A stretch of 14,508 nt of DNA from an uncultured Granulicatella sp. (GCA_900551535.1 URWJ01000026.1:1-14508); one strand, 5' to 3'. Counted from the first letter of the stretch, positions 1-6,825 are shown. Translations and numbers: made by a program. Notes: a model not told the origin generated them from the sequence alone.

Positions 1-795
1 TAATGTATCTTTCATGACTTTTTTCAATAAGCCTTCCATCATTTCTTGAATTTCTTCAGCTGATAAGAAGCTTGTTTCGATATCGACTTGTGTAAATTCA
101 GGTTGACGGTCTCCACGTAAGTCTTCGTCACGGAAGCAACGAACGATTTGGTAGTAACGATCTAATCCAGCACCCATTAACAATTGTTTAAATGTTTGAG
201 GTGATTGAGGTAATGCATAGAAGCTTCCTTCGTGAACACGTGAAGGTACTAAGTAGTCACGCGCTCCTTCTGGTGTAGATTTCGCTAAAATTGGAGTTTC
301 TACGTCGATATATCCTTCGCCATCTAAGTACTCACGAATTGACTTAGTTGTTTTATGACGTAAGCGTAAGTTTTCTAATACTGAACGACGACGAATATCT
401 AAGTAACGATATTTCAAACGTAATTCTTCTGATGGTTTTTGTTCGTCATCGATATAGATAGGAGAAGTTTTTGCTTTAGAGAATACTTCTACTTCATCTA
501 CTAACAATTCATATTTACCAGTTTTTAGATTTGGGTTTTCTAGGCCTTCTCCACGATAAGCCACTTCACCAGTTACTTGAATCACGTATTCAGAACGTAA
601 TTTTTCAGCGATTTCAAATGCTTCTTGGTTACGCGCTGGGTTAAAGACTACTTGCATAATCCCTTCACGGTCACGTAAGTCGATGAAGATAACTCCACCG
701 TGGTCACGACGTTTTGCCACCCAACCATCTAATGTCACTGTTTGTCCTACTAATTTTTCACTAATTAAACCACAATATTCTGTTCTTCTTTTCAT
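1..795 (-). CDS. aspS: Aspartyl-tRNA synthetase, N-terminal 265 residues (3' end beyond window)
   Basis: Class IIb synthetase that charges tRNA-Asp with aspartate in the cytoplasm. The visible part holds the N-terminal OB-fold anticodon-binding domain (about residues 1-105, with GWVAKRRDHGG and FIDLRDREG), motif 1 around residues 146-170, the flipping-loop QSPQ near 187-190 and motif 2 (RCFRDEDLRGDRQPEFTQVD, about 209-228). Motif 3 and the GAD insertion domain lie off the left edge. ATG 795 is preferred over the in-frame ATG at 801: AGAGG sits 7 nt before 795 but only 1 nt before 801. The gene follows hisS with a 14-nt gap, so the hisS stop lies just upstream of the aspS ribosome binding site and both share the T-box leader. 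Residues H32 and G84 align by eye with the His/Gly pair reported for non-discriminating AspRS (see findings). Confidence 0.97.
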   Translation of the reverse strand, partial: MKRRTEYCGLISEKLVGQTVTLDGWVAKRRDHGGVIFIDLRDREGIMQVVFNPARNQEAFEIAEKLRSEYVIQVTGEVAYRGEGLENPNLKTGKYELLVDEVEVFSKAKTSPIYIDDEQKPSEELRLKYRYLDIRRRSVLENLRLRHKTTKSIREYLDGEGYIDVETPILAKSTPEGARDYLVPSRVHEGSFYALPQSPQTFKQLLMGAGLDRYYQIVRCFRDEDLRGDRQPEFTQVDIETSFLSAEEIQEMMEGLLKKVMKDTL

Positions 796-809
796 ATCCA
801 TGCCTCTTT

Positions 810-2126
810 CTATTTACCAAAGTACTCGTCAATGGCTGTTGTATCCATTGTGATTTGACGATAAATGCTATCAAAATCTTCGTAGAGTTCTTGTAAATTA
901 ATTTTTACTTCTTTACCAGTTTTCATTACTTTCACTGGAACTTGTTTTGTTTCTAATTCTTCTTCACCTAGTGTGATGACCACTTTCGCGCCATATTTTT
1001 GAGCGTTCTTGAATTGTGGTTTTGCTTTACGTCCGAAGAAATCACGATCCACTGAGTACCCTTGTTGACGAAGTGAAATAGAAAGTTTTAATACTTCCTC
1101 CTCTGTTGCTTCACCAAGACCAACAACATACACATCTAGTTCTTGTAATTCAGGAACTTCTACTTGCTCGTCTTTCATTAACAACACAAGTCGTTCGATT
1201 CCAAGACCAAATCCAAAACCAGGTGTTTCAGGTCCATCAAGTTCTTGTACAAGACCGTCATAACGTCCGCCGCCACAAATCGTCGTTTTAGCACCGAATG
1301 ATTTAGAATCTGTCATGATTTCAAAAATTGTATCTTGATAGTAATCGAGTCCACGTACCATTGTTTCATCGATTTCAAATGGAATCTCTAATGCGTTTAA
1401 GTATTGTTGAACTTTTTCAAAGTGAGTACGCGCTTCATCTGATAAGAATTCTAAAATGCGTGGTGCGTTTTTCACGATTTCAATATCACGTTTGTCTTTA
1501 CTATCTAACACACGTAACGGATTTTTGTGAAGACGATTTTTTGAATCTTCACTAAGTTCATCTGCAAATGGTTCTAAGTAACTAATTAACGCTTCACGGT
1601 ATTTAATACGGTCCGCTGTTTTCCCAAGTGAGTTAATCACTAAGCGCATATTGGATAATCCTAGCTCTTTTAATAAATCCCAAGCCATCGCGATAGTTTC
1701 AACGTCTGTAGCAGGATTTGTAGAACCGAACACCTCAACCCCTAATTGATGGAATTGACGAAGACGTCCTGATTGTGGACGCTCATAACGGAACATTGGA
1801 GCCATATAATACACTTTATAAGGTTTCTTATGTTCTGGTCCGTATAATTTATTTTCTACATAGGCACGAACAATCGCTGCAGTTCCTTCTGGACGAAGTG
1901 TAATGTGACGATCTCCTTTATCGTAGAAATCATACATCTCTTTTGAAACGATATCACTCGTATCCCCAACACCACGGCTAAATAAATCGTAGCTTTCAAA
2001 CATTGGTGTACGCATTTCTTCAAATTGATAATCGCCTAAAATGATGCGTGCTGTTTCTTCGATATAGTGCCAAATTTTGAGTTCTTCAGGTAATAAATCG
2101 GCTGTTCCTTTTGGTTTTTGAATCAT
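810..2126 (-). CDS. hisS: Histidyl-tRNA synthetase
   Basis: Class IIa synthetase, 438 aa, normal length for bacterial HisRS. Visible motifs in order: KGTADLLPEE at the N terminus, TLRPEGTA (about 76-83), motif 2 MFRYERPQSGRLRQFHQLG (111-129), the histidine-specific loops RGLDYYQ (258-264) and GGGRYDGL (285-292), motif 3 GFGFGLGIERL (303-313), then a C-terminal anticodon-binding domain (about 330-425). The open frame extends upstream to 2279, but that part is the T-box terminator and antiterminator RNA, not protein. ATG 2126 is chosen because GAAAGG lies 9 nt upstream; an in-frame ATG at 2135 touches the Shine-Dalgarno directly. First gene of a hisS-aspS operon controlled by the T-box between 2152 and about 2373. 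Confidence 0.97.
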   Translation of the reverse strand: MIQKPKGTADLLPEELKIWHYIEETARIILGDYQFEEMRTPMFESYDLFSRGVGDTSDIVSKEMYDFYDKGDRHITLRPEGTAAIVRAYVENKLYGPEHKKPYKVYYMAPMFRYERPQSGRLRQFHQLGVEVFGSTNPATDVETIAMAWDLLKELGLSNMRLVINSLGKTADRIKYREALISYLEPFADELSEDSKNRLHKNPLRVLDSKDKRDIEIVKNAPRILEFLSDEARTHFEKVQQYLNALEIPFEIDETMVRGLDYYQDTIFEIMTDSKSFGAKTTICGGGRYDGLVQELDGPETPGFGFGLGIERLVLLMKDEQVEVPELQELDVYVVGLGEATEEEVLKLSISLRQQGYSVDRDFFGRKAKPQFKNAQKYGAKVVITLGEEELETKQVPVKVMKTGKEVKINLQELYEDFDSIYRQITMDTTAIDEYFGK

Positions 2127-2151
2127 ATGAATCATCCTTTCTTTCGATAAA

Positions 2152-2185
2152 AATAAAAAAATCCCAACTTCAATAGAAGTCAGGA
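2152..2185 (-). terminator. T-box regulated intrinsic terminator
   Basis: On the minus strand TCCTGACTTC and GAAGTTGGGA form a 10-bp stem (two G-U pairs) around a TATT loop, followed by a T-rich tract at 2160-2152. It lies directly after the T-box core and about 25 nt before hisS, as expected for the terminator that the tRNA-stabilised antiterminator competes with. Confidence 0.9.
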
Positions 2186-2373
2186 CGAAATTTTCGTGGT
2201 ACCACCTTAGTTCGGAAAGAGCTCTTTCCCTCTTAATGATAACGGAATTACCGGAATAACTTTGCATTATTCTCCTCAAGAGTGTCTTTCCTTGTACGGT
2301 TAGAAGCTTTCAGCCACGGCTTCTATCTCTTTAGTGTACGTTTTATGTCTCTGTCTAAGGATTTATATTGTTG
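2152..2373 (-). promoter_or_regulatory. T-box riboswitch leader of hisS-aspS
   Basis: Transcribed leader between the promoter (-10 at 2380-2385) and hisS. Read on the minus strand it has an AGAGA bulge motif followed by a 7-bp distal hairpin (TAGAAGC/GCTTCTA) whose loop carries the GNTGNAA-type GGCTGAAAG. Next comes a specifier region with GACAC at 2286-2282, then the T-box core TAAGGTGGTACCACG (2209-2195), then the terminator at 2185-2152. T-boxes bind uncharged tRNA through specifier-anticodon pairing and through the UGGN bulge with the acceptor end, which stabilises the antiterminator. GACAC contains both GAC (Asp) and CAC (His) in overlapping frames. A 16-nt palindrome (2214-2229) forms a hairpin just ahead of the T-box core. 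The class is certain; which tRNA it reads is inference. Confidence 0.93.
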
Positions 2374-2379
2374 CTATAA

Positions 2380-2408
2380 AGAATACTAGAGGAATGCTTA
2401 TTTGTCAA
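2380..2408 (-). promoter_or_regulatory. SigA-type promoter of the T-box/hisS-aspS operon
   Basis: Minus-strand TTGACA (2408-2403), a 17-nt spacer and TATTCT (2385-2380). The -35 is a perfect consensus and the -10 matches 5 of 6. The predicted start near 2373 lies just upstream of the T-box Stem I. Confidence 0.85.
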
Positions 2409-2448
2409 GAAAACCTCATTATTCTATCCTGTTTAAATCTACTCAAAA

Positions 2449-2487
2449 GAGAAAAAGCAAAATGAACATATAAGTTACATTTTGCTT
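2449..2487 (-). terminator. Intrinsic terminator after the Cof-type HAD gene
   Basis: Perfect 10-bp arms AAGCAAAATG/CATTTTGCTT (2478-2487 with 2455-2464) around a 13-nt loop, followed on the minus strand by a T-rich tail. It starts 9 nt after the stop of the HAD gene and isolates it from the hisS promoter. Confidence 0.85.
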
Positions 2488-2496
2488 CTTGTACTC

Positions 2497-3306
2497 TTAC
2501 TGAATTAGATTGTCAATCGCTTTAATAACACCATTATTTTCATTCGTATCTGTGACGATATCCGAAATAGCTTTTACTTCTTCACTGGCATTTCCCATCG
2601 CAATGGCAAGTCCTGCATATTCTAGCATTTCGATGTCGTTTGCTGCGTCTCCAATAGCCGCGATTTCACAAGGATCGATGTTTAACGCTGCCGCTAATTT
2701 TTCTAATCCAAATGCTTTATTCACGCCTTTTTTAAGAACTTCTAATAAATACTTTTGACTACGAACCACATAAAATTCGTCTCTCCACTCCTCTGGAATA
2801 AATGTTTCAAACTCATTGAGTTGCTTTTCATCTCCAAGTAACAGAAGTTTATAGAAGTCAGTAGATAGAGACTCCTCAGTTGTAATTCGTTTTAACTTTC
2901 CGCTAACGATTTTAACGTCAAATTCCATCCATTCTGTTGGATCTTCATCGAACGAATAATAGTAATCCACGCCAGCGCCCATCACGCTAATTCCATGTTT
3001 CTTACCCAATTCAATCCATTTTTGAATTGCAGCAGAATCAAGAAAGGCATCCATCACACGAATGCCAGTTTGACTCTCATAAATGTTGGCGCCGTTTTGA
3101 CTAATAATATAATGGTTTTCTTCTAAATAACCTAAGTCTTTTAAATAAGGACGAATTCCACTCTCAGGACGCCCTGTACAAAGCACTAATAAAGTATCCG
3201 TTCCTTTTTTATGGAAATCTTTGAAATATTGTTTTGTTTCTTCTAACAATTCTTTTTTACTGTTTAAAAGTGTGCCATCCATGTCGATAGCTACTAATTT
3301 AATCAT
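2497..3306 (-). CDS. Cof-type HAD-IIB sugar-phosphate phosphatase
   Basis: 269-aa cytoplasmic HAD hydrolase of the Cof/YidA class, which dephosphorylates small sugar phosphates, nucleotides or flavin-type phosphates; the substrate cannot be read from sequence. Motif I is DMDGTLL (nucleophile D8, acid/base D10), motif II is CTGRP (T44), the motif III lysine is in KKGVNK (K197), and motif IV is GDAAND (219-224). The residues between about 85 and 190 form the C2 cap typical of Cof proteins. Length is usual for the family. The ATG at 3306 follows AAGGAG with 8 nt spacing. It is a single-gene unit, with an extended -10 (TGATAAAAT) upstream and a strong terminator downstream. It is unrelated in cap type to the other HAD protein at 13070-13792. 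Confidence 0.92.
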   Translation of the reverse strand: MIKLVAIDMDGTLLNSKKELLEETKQYFKDFHKKGTDTLLVLCTGRPESGIRPYLKDLGYLEENHYIISQNGANIYESQTGIRVMDAFLDSAAIQKWIELGKKHGISVMGAGVDYYYSFDEDPTEWMEFDVKIVSGKLKRITTEESLSTDFYKLLLLGDEKQLNEFETFIPEEWRDEFYVVRSQKYLLEVLKKGVNKAFGLEKLAAALNIDPCEIAAIGDAANDIEMLEYAGLAIAMGNASEEVKAISDIVTDTNENNGVIKAIDNLIQ

Positions 3307-3338
3307 TACAACTACTCCTTATCAATCAATACAAGATT

Positions 3339-3346
3339 ATTTTATC
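3339..3346 (-). promoter_or_regulatory. Probable extended -10 promoter of the Cof-type HAD gene
   Basis: Minus-strand TGATAAAAT has the extended -10 layout TGnTAAAAT, with the hexamer at 3344-3339. No good -35 is seen at 16-18 nt; TTTTCA at 15 nt is the best candidate. It lies between the preceding terminator and the AAGGAG ribosome binding site. Confidence 0.55.
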
Positions 3347-3375
3347 ACAAAACCTATATTGAAAACATACCCAAC

Positions 3376-3400
3376 AAAAAACACTCTCTAATCGAGAGTG
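3376..3400 (-). terminator. Intrinsic terminator after the 3D-domain gene
   Basis: Stem CACTCTC/GAGAGTG (3394-3400 with 3382-3388) with a 5-nt loop, followed on the minus strand by TTTTTT (3381-3376). It lies 10 nt past the stop codon. A shorter T-run on the plus side (3402-3406) could make it weakly bidirectional, but there is no plus-strand gene to serve. Confidence 0.9.
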
Positions 3401-3409
3401 CTTTTTCGT

Positions 3410-4495
3410 TTAATTTAAAATTCGAATCGTAACGTTTCGTCTTCCCCATTGGTTAGCTTGATCTACTGTTGTGAAGTGAAGGTCAATGATATTTCCTTTA
3501 ATTGCTCCACCAGTATCTCCAGCAATCGCAATTCCGTATCCAGGAACTTCAACTAAGCTCCCTAAAGGAATCACGCTTGGGTCAACCGCAATGACTGTTG
3601 GATTCTTACGTAAGTCGATTCCAGTTGCTGTATAAGGGCTTAATCCTGGTTCATTATAAGAATATCCAGTTGCTTGAACGTTTAATGTTCTTCCACCAGA
3701 TTGATTGCTTGCTGCAGCTGCTTGTGTCGTTGGTGTTTCTGATGTAGCAGGTGCTTGCGTTTGGGCAACCGTTGTAGCTGGTTCAGCTGTTGCAGCTTGA
3801 GTAGTTGGTGTTTGCTGCGTAGATGAGGCTACAGCTGGTTTGTCTGAAGTTAATTGCGCTACTGCTGTAATAGCTGAGGCAACCACTGCAGATGATTCTT
3901 TCTTTTGTTCTTGTACTTTTGCAAGTGCTTCTTTGTTATCAGCAATTAATTTTTTCAAATCATTTACTGAACCTTCAAACGCTTGACTCTCAGCAGTAAG
4001 TTGTTCTTTTTTAGCGACTAAGTCAGTTGACGCTTGTTCTGCTGCTGTTTTCAGGCGAGATAATTCAGCTACTTGCTCTGATAAGTTCTTCAACACTTCT
4101 TCATCCGATTGGAATAATTGTTGAAACACATATAATCGATTAAAGAAATCTGAAATACTTTCTGAATTTAGTAAATGTAAAATACTATAAGAAACAAAGT
4201 CAGAAACTTGAATTTGTTGCAATCGTTTAGATGCGACTTGTTTACGTTCTTCCACTTTTGCTTCTTGTGTCGTAATCTTTTCAGCAAGTGTTTCTTTCTC
4301 TTTATTGAGAGAATCGATTTGTTGGTTTAAACTTTCAATTTCTTGATATTTCGTATTCACTTTTTGTAATTCTGAAGTTAATTGTGCTTCTAGTTTTTGG
4401 ATATCCGTTTCCTCCGCAAATACTGAAGGTGCTAACGGTCCAAAGACTAAGATAAAAGCCATTAAAGTCAGAACAATATGTTTAATCTTTTTCAA
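3410..4495 (-). CDS. Secreted coiled-coil protein with C-terminal 3D domain (putative cell wall hydrolase)
   Basis: 361-aa exported protein. A Sec signal peptide (KK-KH n-region, hydrophobic core about 8-24, likely cleavage after VFA at 27) leads into an alpha-helical coiled-coil region (about 30-200) like the N-terminal domains of CwlO/PcsB-type hydrolases. A Thr/Ala/Gln/Pro-rich linker (about 220-265) follows, then a 3D domain (about 268-361). The 3D domain shows its three aspartates in AVDPS (D305), AGDTGG (D327) and IIDLHF (D338); this fold is related to MltA lytic transglycosylases and occurs in B. subtilis YocH. The start is TTG at 4495, because an in-frame TGA lies 9 nt upstream and the next ATG (codon 12) would remove the positive n-region. 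GGTGA about 9 nt upstream can serve as Shine-Dalgarno. A WalR box upstream supports a peptidoglycan-remodelling role. Enzymatic activity is inferred. Confidence 0.92.
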   Translation of the reverse strand: MKKIKHIVLTLMAFILVFGPLAPSVFAEETDIQKLEAQLTSELQKVNTKYQEIESLNQQIDSLNKEKETLAEKITTQEAKVEERKQVASKRLQQIQVSDFVSYSILHLLNSESISDFFNRLYVFQQLFQSDEEVLKNLSEQVAELSRLKTAAEQASTDLVAKKEQLTAESQAFEGSVNDLKKLIADNKEALAKVQEQKKESSAVVASAITAVAQLTSDKPAVASSTQQTPTTQAATAEPATTVAQTQAPATSETPTTQAAAASNQSGGRTLNVQATGYSYNEPGLSPYTATGIDLRKNPTVIAVDPSVIPLGSLVEVPGYGIAIAGDTGGAIKGNIIDLHFTTVDQANQWGRRNVTIRILN

Positions 4496-4570
4496 AAGTG
4501 ATTTTCACCACACTTTCTCCAACTTACCTCACATTTTACATGAGAAACATATTGAGAAAGTATCAGTTAT

Positions 4571-4597
4571 ATTACAGAACTGTAACAAAACTTTACA
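4571..4597 (-). promoter_or_regulatory. Putative WalR (VicR/YycF) binding box
   Basis: On the minus strand TGTTAC-N5-TGTAAT (4587-4571) exactly fits the published WalR pattern TGTWAH-N5-TGTWAH. A third half-site TGTAAA (4597-4592) sits 4 nt further upstream. The box is 76 nt ahead of the TTG start of the 3D-domain gene, and the WalRK regulon is known for wall hydrolases including 3D-domain proteins. A candidate -10 (TAAAAT, 4538-4533) lies downstream with no good -35, as expected for an activated promoter. Confidence 0.7.
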
Positions 4598-4600
4598 ATT

Positions 4601-5086
4601 TTATGATTCCTTAAGATAGGCTTTTAGCGCTTCAAGGAGCTCATCGCTACTAGAAACAATCTCTCCGCGAAGCTTCACAAGGCCCGCTGTATAAAGGTTT
4701 ACATAGCTAAATTGTGACTCTGCTACTTCTTGTAAAGCCTCTAATTTTTGAGGATTATCTGCCCCTTGTTGACGGCTATCTGTGTATAACCCAAGGATTG
4801 GCATATCTGCGTGATACGCTACCCCGATTTCACTAGCTACACCGACATCGATAATCGCGCCATCTAATACCGCAATCATTAAGTCTGATTCTAATAAGGC
4901 ATCTGTGTCATATTGGGCAATCATTGTTGAATCCGCATATGAGCTTTTATCGTTAATCGCCATTTGTTCTTGTGGTAAGTATACTTCTACACCTGGGAAC
5001 TGGTTGCGAATTTTTTCTACGAGTACTTTGTTAAAGGCTAATTCCATTTCTGAGAATAATGGACTTGCAAAATAAATTTTTGTCAT
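4601..5086 (-). CDS. Nucleoside 2-deoxyribosyltransferase
   Basis: 161-aa cytoplasmic enzyme of nucleoside salvage that moves 2-deoxyribose between nucleobases. The fold is recognised from the N-terminal IYFASPLFSEMEL, the YDTDALLESDLMIAVLDG segment (59-76) and DVGVASEIGVA (80-90), in which E86 is the expected nucleophilic glutamate. NPQKLEAL and a late hydrophobic strand complete the domain. Length is typical (about 155-160 aa in lactobacilli). GGAGG lies 7 nt before ATG 5086. It is separated from the upstream ABC-F gene by a terminator, but no convincing promoter is seen in the 42 nt between; TAGGAT near 5110 is the best -10. No terminator follows its stop, so transcripts may run on into the 3D-domain gene. 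Base specificity (type I or II) cannot be told from sequence alone. Confidence 0.93.
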   Translation of the reverse strand: MTKIYFASPLFSEMELAFNKVLVEKIRNQFPGVEVYLPQEQMAINDKSSYADSTMIAQYDTDALLESDLMIAVLDGAIIDVGVASEIGVAYHADMPILGLYTDSRQQGADNPQKLEALQEVAESQFSYVNLYTAGLVKLRGEIVSSSDELLEALKAYLKES

Positions 5087-5128
5087 ATGAATACCTCCTC
5101 TAATAACCTTATCCTACACTAAATACCC

Positions 5129-5161
5129 AAAAAAGACCAGAAGACTTTTACGCTTCTGGTC
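5129..5161 (-). terminator. Intrinsic terminator after the ABC-F gene
   Basis: Perfect 9-bp stem GACCAGAAG/CTTCTGGTC (5153-5161 with 5135-5143) with a 9-nt loop, followed on the minus strand by TTTTTT (5134-5129). It lies 8 nt past the stop codon. Confidence 0.93.
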
Positions 5162-5169
5162 TACTCTTA

Positions 5170-6795
5170 TTAATTATATAAAGCATCTACACGTGCTTGA
5201 ACAGCCTCATCTTCAAGGAACTCATCATAAGTAGAGCCAAGACGGTCCACAATGCCTTTTGGTCCAATTTCAATAATACGGTTTGCTGTTGTTTGAATGA
5301 ACTCGTGGTCATGACTTGAGAATAGTAATGAACCTTTGAAGGCGATTAAGCCATCATTCAATGCAGTGATTGATTCTAAGTCTAAGTGGTTTGTTGGGTC
5401 GTCTAAGATTAACACGTTTGCTTTAGAAAGCATTAATTTAGATAACATACAACGCACTTTTTCTCCCCCTGAAAGTACGGTTACTTGTTTCATAACATCG
5501 TCTCCAGAGAATAACATACGACCTAAGAAGCTACGTAAGAATGTGTTATCTTGCTCTTCTACCGGTGCATATTGACGTAACCATTCTAAGATATTTAAGT
5601 TCTCGTTTGAGAATTCGTCTGTCATATCTTTTGGTAAGTACGCTTGACTAGTTGTGACACCCCACTTGAATGTACCACTGTCTGCTTCCATTTCGCCTGT
5701 TAGGATCTTGAATAATGTTGTAATTGCAATATCTGAACGGCTTAAGAACGCTACTTTATCGTCTTTTGATAATTGGAAGCTTACATTGTCAAAAATCACT
5801 TCGCCATCAATTGTTTTTGATAACCCTTCGACTAATAATAAGTCATTCCCGATTTCACGCGCTGGTGTAAAGCCAACGAATGGATATTTACGGCTTGAAG
5901 GTTGAATATCATCCAATGTAATTTTATCCAACATTTTCTTACGAGAAGTCGCTTGTTTTGATTTAGAAGCATTCGCAGAGAAACGAGCGATGAACTCTTG
6001 TAACTCTTTGATTTTTTCTTCTTTCTTCGCGTTTTGGTCAGCTAATAATTTCGCAGCTAATTGGCTTGAATGTAACCAGAAATCATAGTTACCAACGAAT
6101 AATTTAATTTTACCAAAGTCAACGTCCGCCATATGCGTACATACTTTGTTTAAGAAGTGACGGTCATGGGATACAACGATGACTGTGTTATCAAAGTTGA
6201 TTAAGAACTCTTCTAACCATGCAATTGATTTTGCGTCCAAACCGTTTGTAGGTTCGTCTAATAAAAGAACGTCTGGTTTACCGAATAATGCTTGTGCAAG
6301 TAACACTTTAACCTTGTCTGCTTCGACTAATTCGCTCATTAGTTTGTAGTGTTGGTCTTCAGTGATTCCTAACCCTTGTAATAATTGTGAAGCATCACTT
6401 TCAGCTTCCCAACCGTTTAATTCAGCAAATTCGCCTTCAAGTTCAGCAGCACGGATACCATCTTCATCAGAGAAGTCTTCTTTCATGTAGATAGCGTCTT
6501 TCTCTTTCATGATGTCATATAAATGTTTATGTCCCATGATAACTGTATCAATAACACGTTCATCTTCGAAAGCGAAGTGGTCTTGTTTTAAGACTGTTAA
6601 ACGTTCATGTGGATCTAGGATAACTTCACCAGTTGTTGGTTGTAATTCCCCAGACAAGATTTTTAGGAAAGTTGATTTTCCGGCACCATTCGCACCAATA
6701 ACCCCATAACAGTTTCCTGGTGTAAAAGTGATGTTTACATCGTCAAACAATTTACGGTCTGAAAATAATAGACTTACGTTTTGTACTTTTAGCAT
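5170..6795 (-). CDS. ABC-F family ATPase, YbiT/YkpA type
   Basis: 541-aa soluble protein with two ATP-binding domains and no membrane segments, placing it in ABC-F, whose members act on the ribosome E site. NBD1: Walker A GANGAGKST (34-42), a degenerate signature MSELVEADKVKVLLAQ (153-168) and Walker B with catalytic Glu, LLLDEPTNGLD (177-187). The linker (about 240-305) is Lys-rich and helical, as in the P-site tRNA interaction motif. NBD2: the Walker A position reads FLSRSDIAITT (350-360) without the invariant Lys, the signature LSGGEKVRCM (441-450) is intact, Walker B is LILDDPTNHLD (462-472) with Asp where Glu is usual, and the switch is SSHDHEF. The degenerate NBD1 signature is typical of the YbiT group. 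This is a housekeeping paralogue rather than a clear antibiotic-resistance ABC-F. Start: AAAGGAG, then ACGAA, then ATG 6795. Confidence 0.93.
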   Translation of the reverse strand: MLKVQNVSLLFSDRKLFDDVNITFTPGNCYGVIGANGAGKSTFLKILSGELQPTTGEVILDPHERLTVLKQDHFAFEDERVIDTVIMGHKHLYDIMKEKDAIYMKEDFSDEDGIRAAELEGEFAELNGWEAESDASQLLQGLGITEDQHYKLMSELVEADKVKVLLAQALFGKPDVLLLDEPTNGLDAKSIAWLEEFLINFDNTVIVVSHDRHFLNKVCTHMADVDFGKIKLFVGNYDFWLHSSQLAAKLLADQNAKKEEKIKELQEFIARFSANASKSKQATSRKKMLDKITLDDIQPSSRKYPFVGFTPAREIGNDLLLVEGLSKTIDGEVIFDNVSFQLSKDDKVAFLSRSDIAITTLFKILTGEMEADSGTFKWGVTTSQAYLPKDMTDEFSNENLNILEWLRQYAPVEEQDNTFLRSFLGRMLFSGDDVMKQVTVLSGGEKVRCMLSKLMLSKANVLILDDPTNHLDLESITALNDGLIAFKGSLLFSSHDHEFIQTTANRIIEIGPKGIVDRLGSTYDEFLEDEAVQARVDALYN

Positions 6796-6825
6796 TTCGT
6801 TCTCCTTTGTTTTTGAATTCGATTC

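Noticed and set aside
2127..2279. N-terminal extension of HisRS of up to 51 residues
   Set aside because: The region is T-box antiterminator and terminator RNA; the Shine-Dalgarno and family N terminus fit ATG 2126.
3720..3850. Repetitive Thr/Ala/Gln codons as a possible DNA repeat array
   Set aside because: The degenerate repetition reflects a low-complexity protein linker; no exact tandem unit is present.
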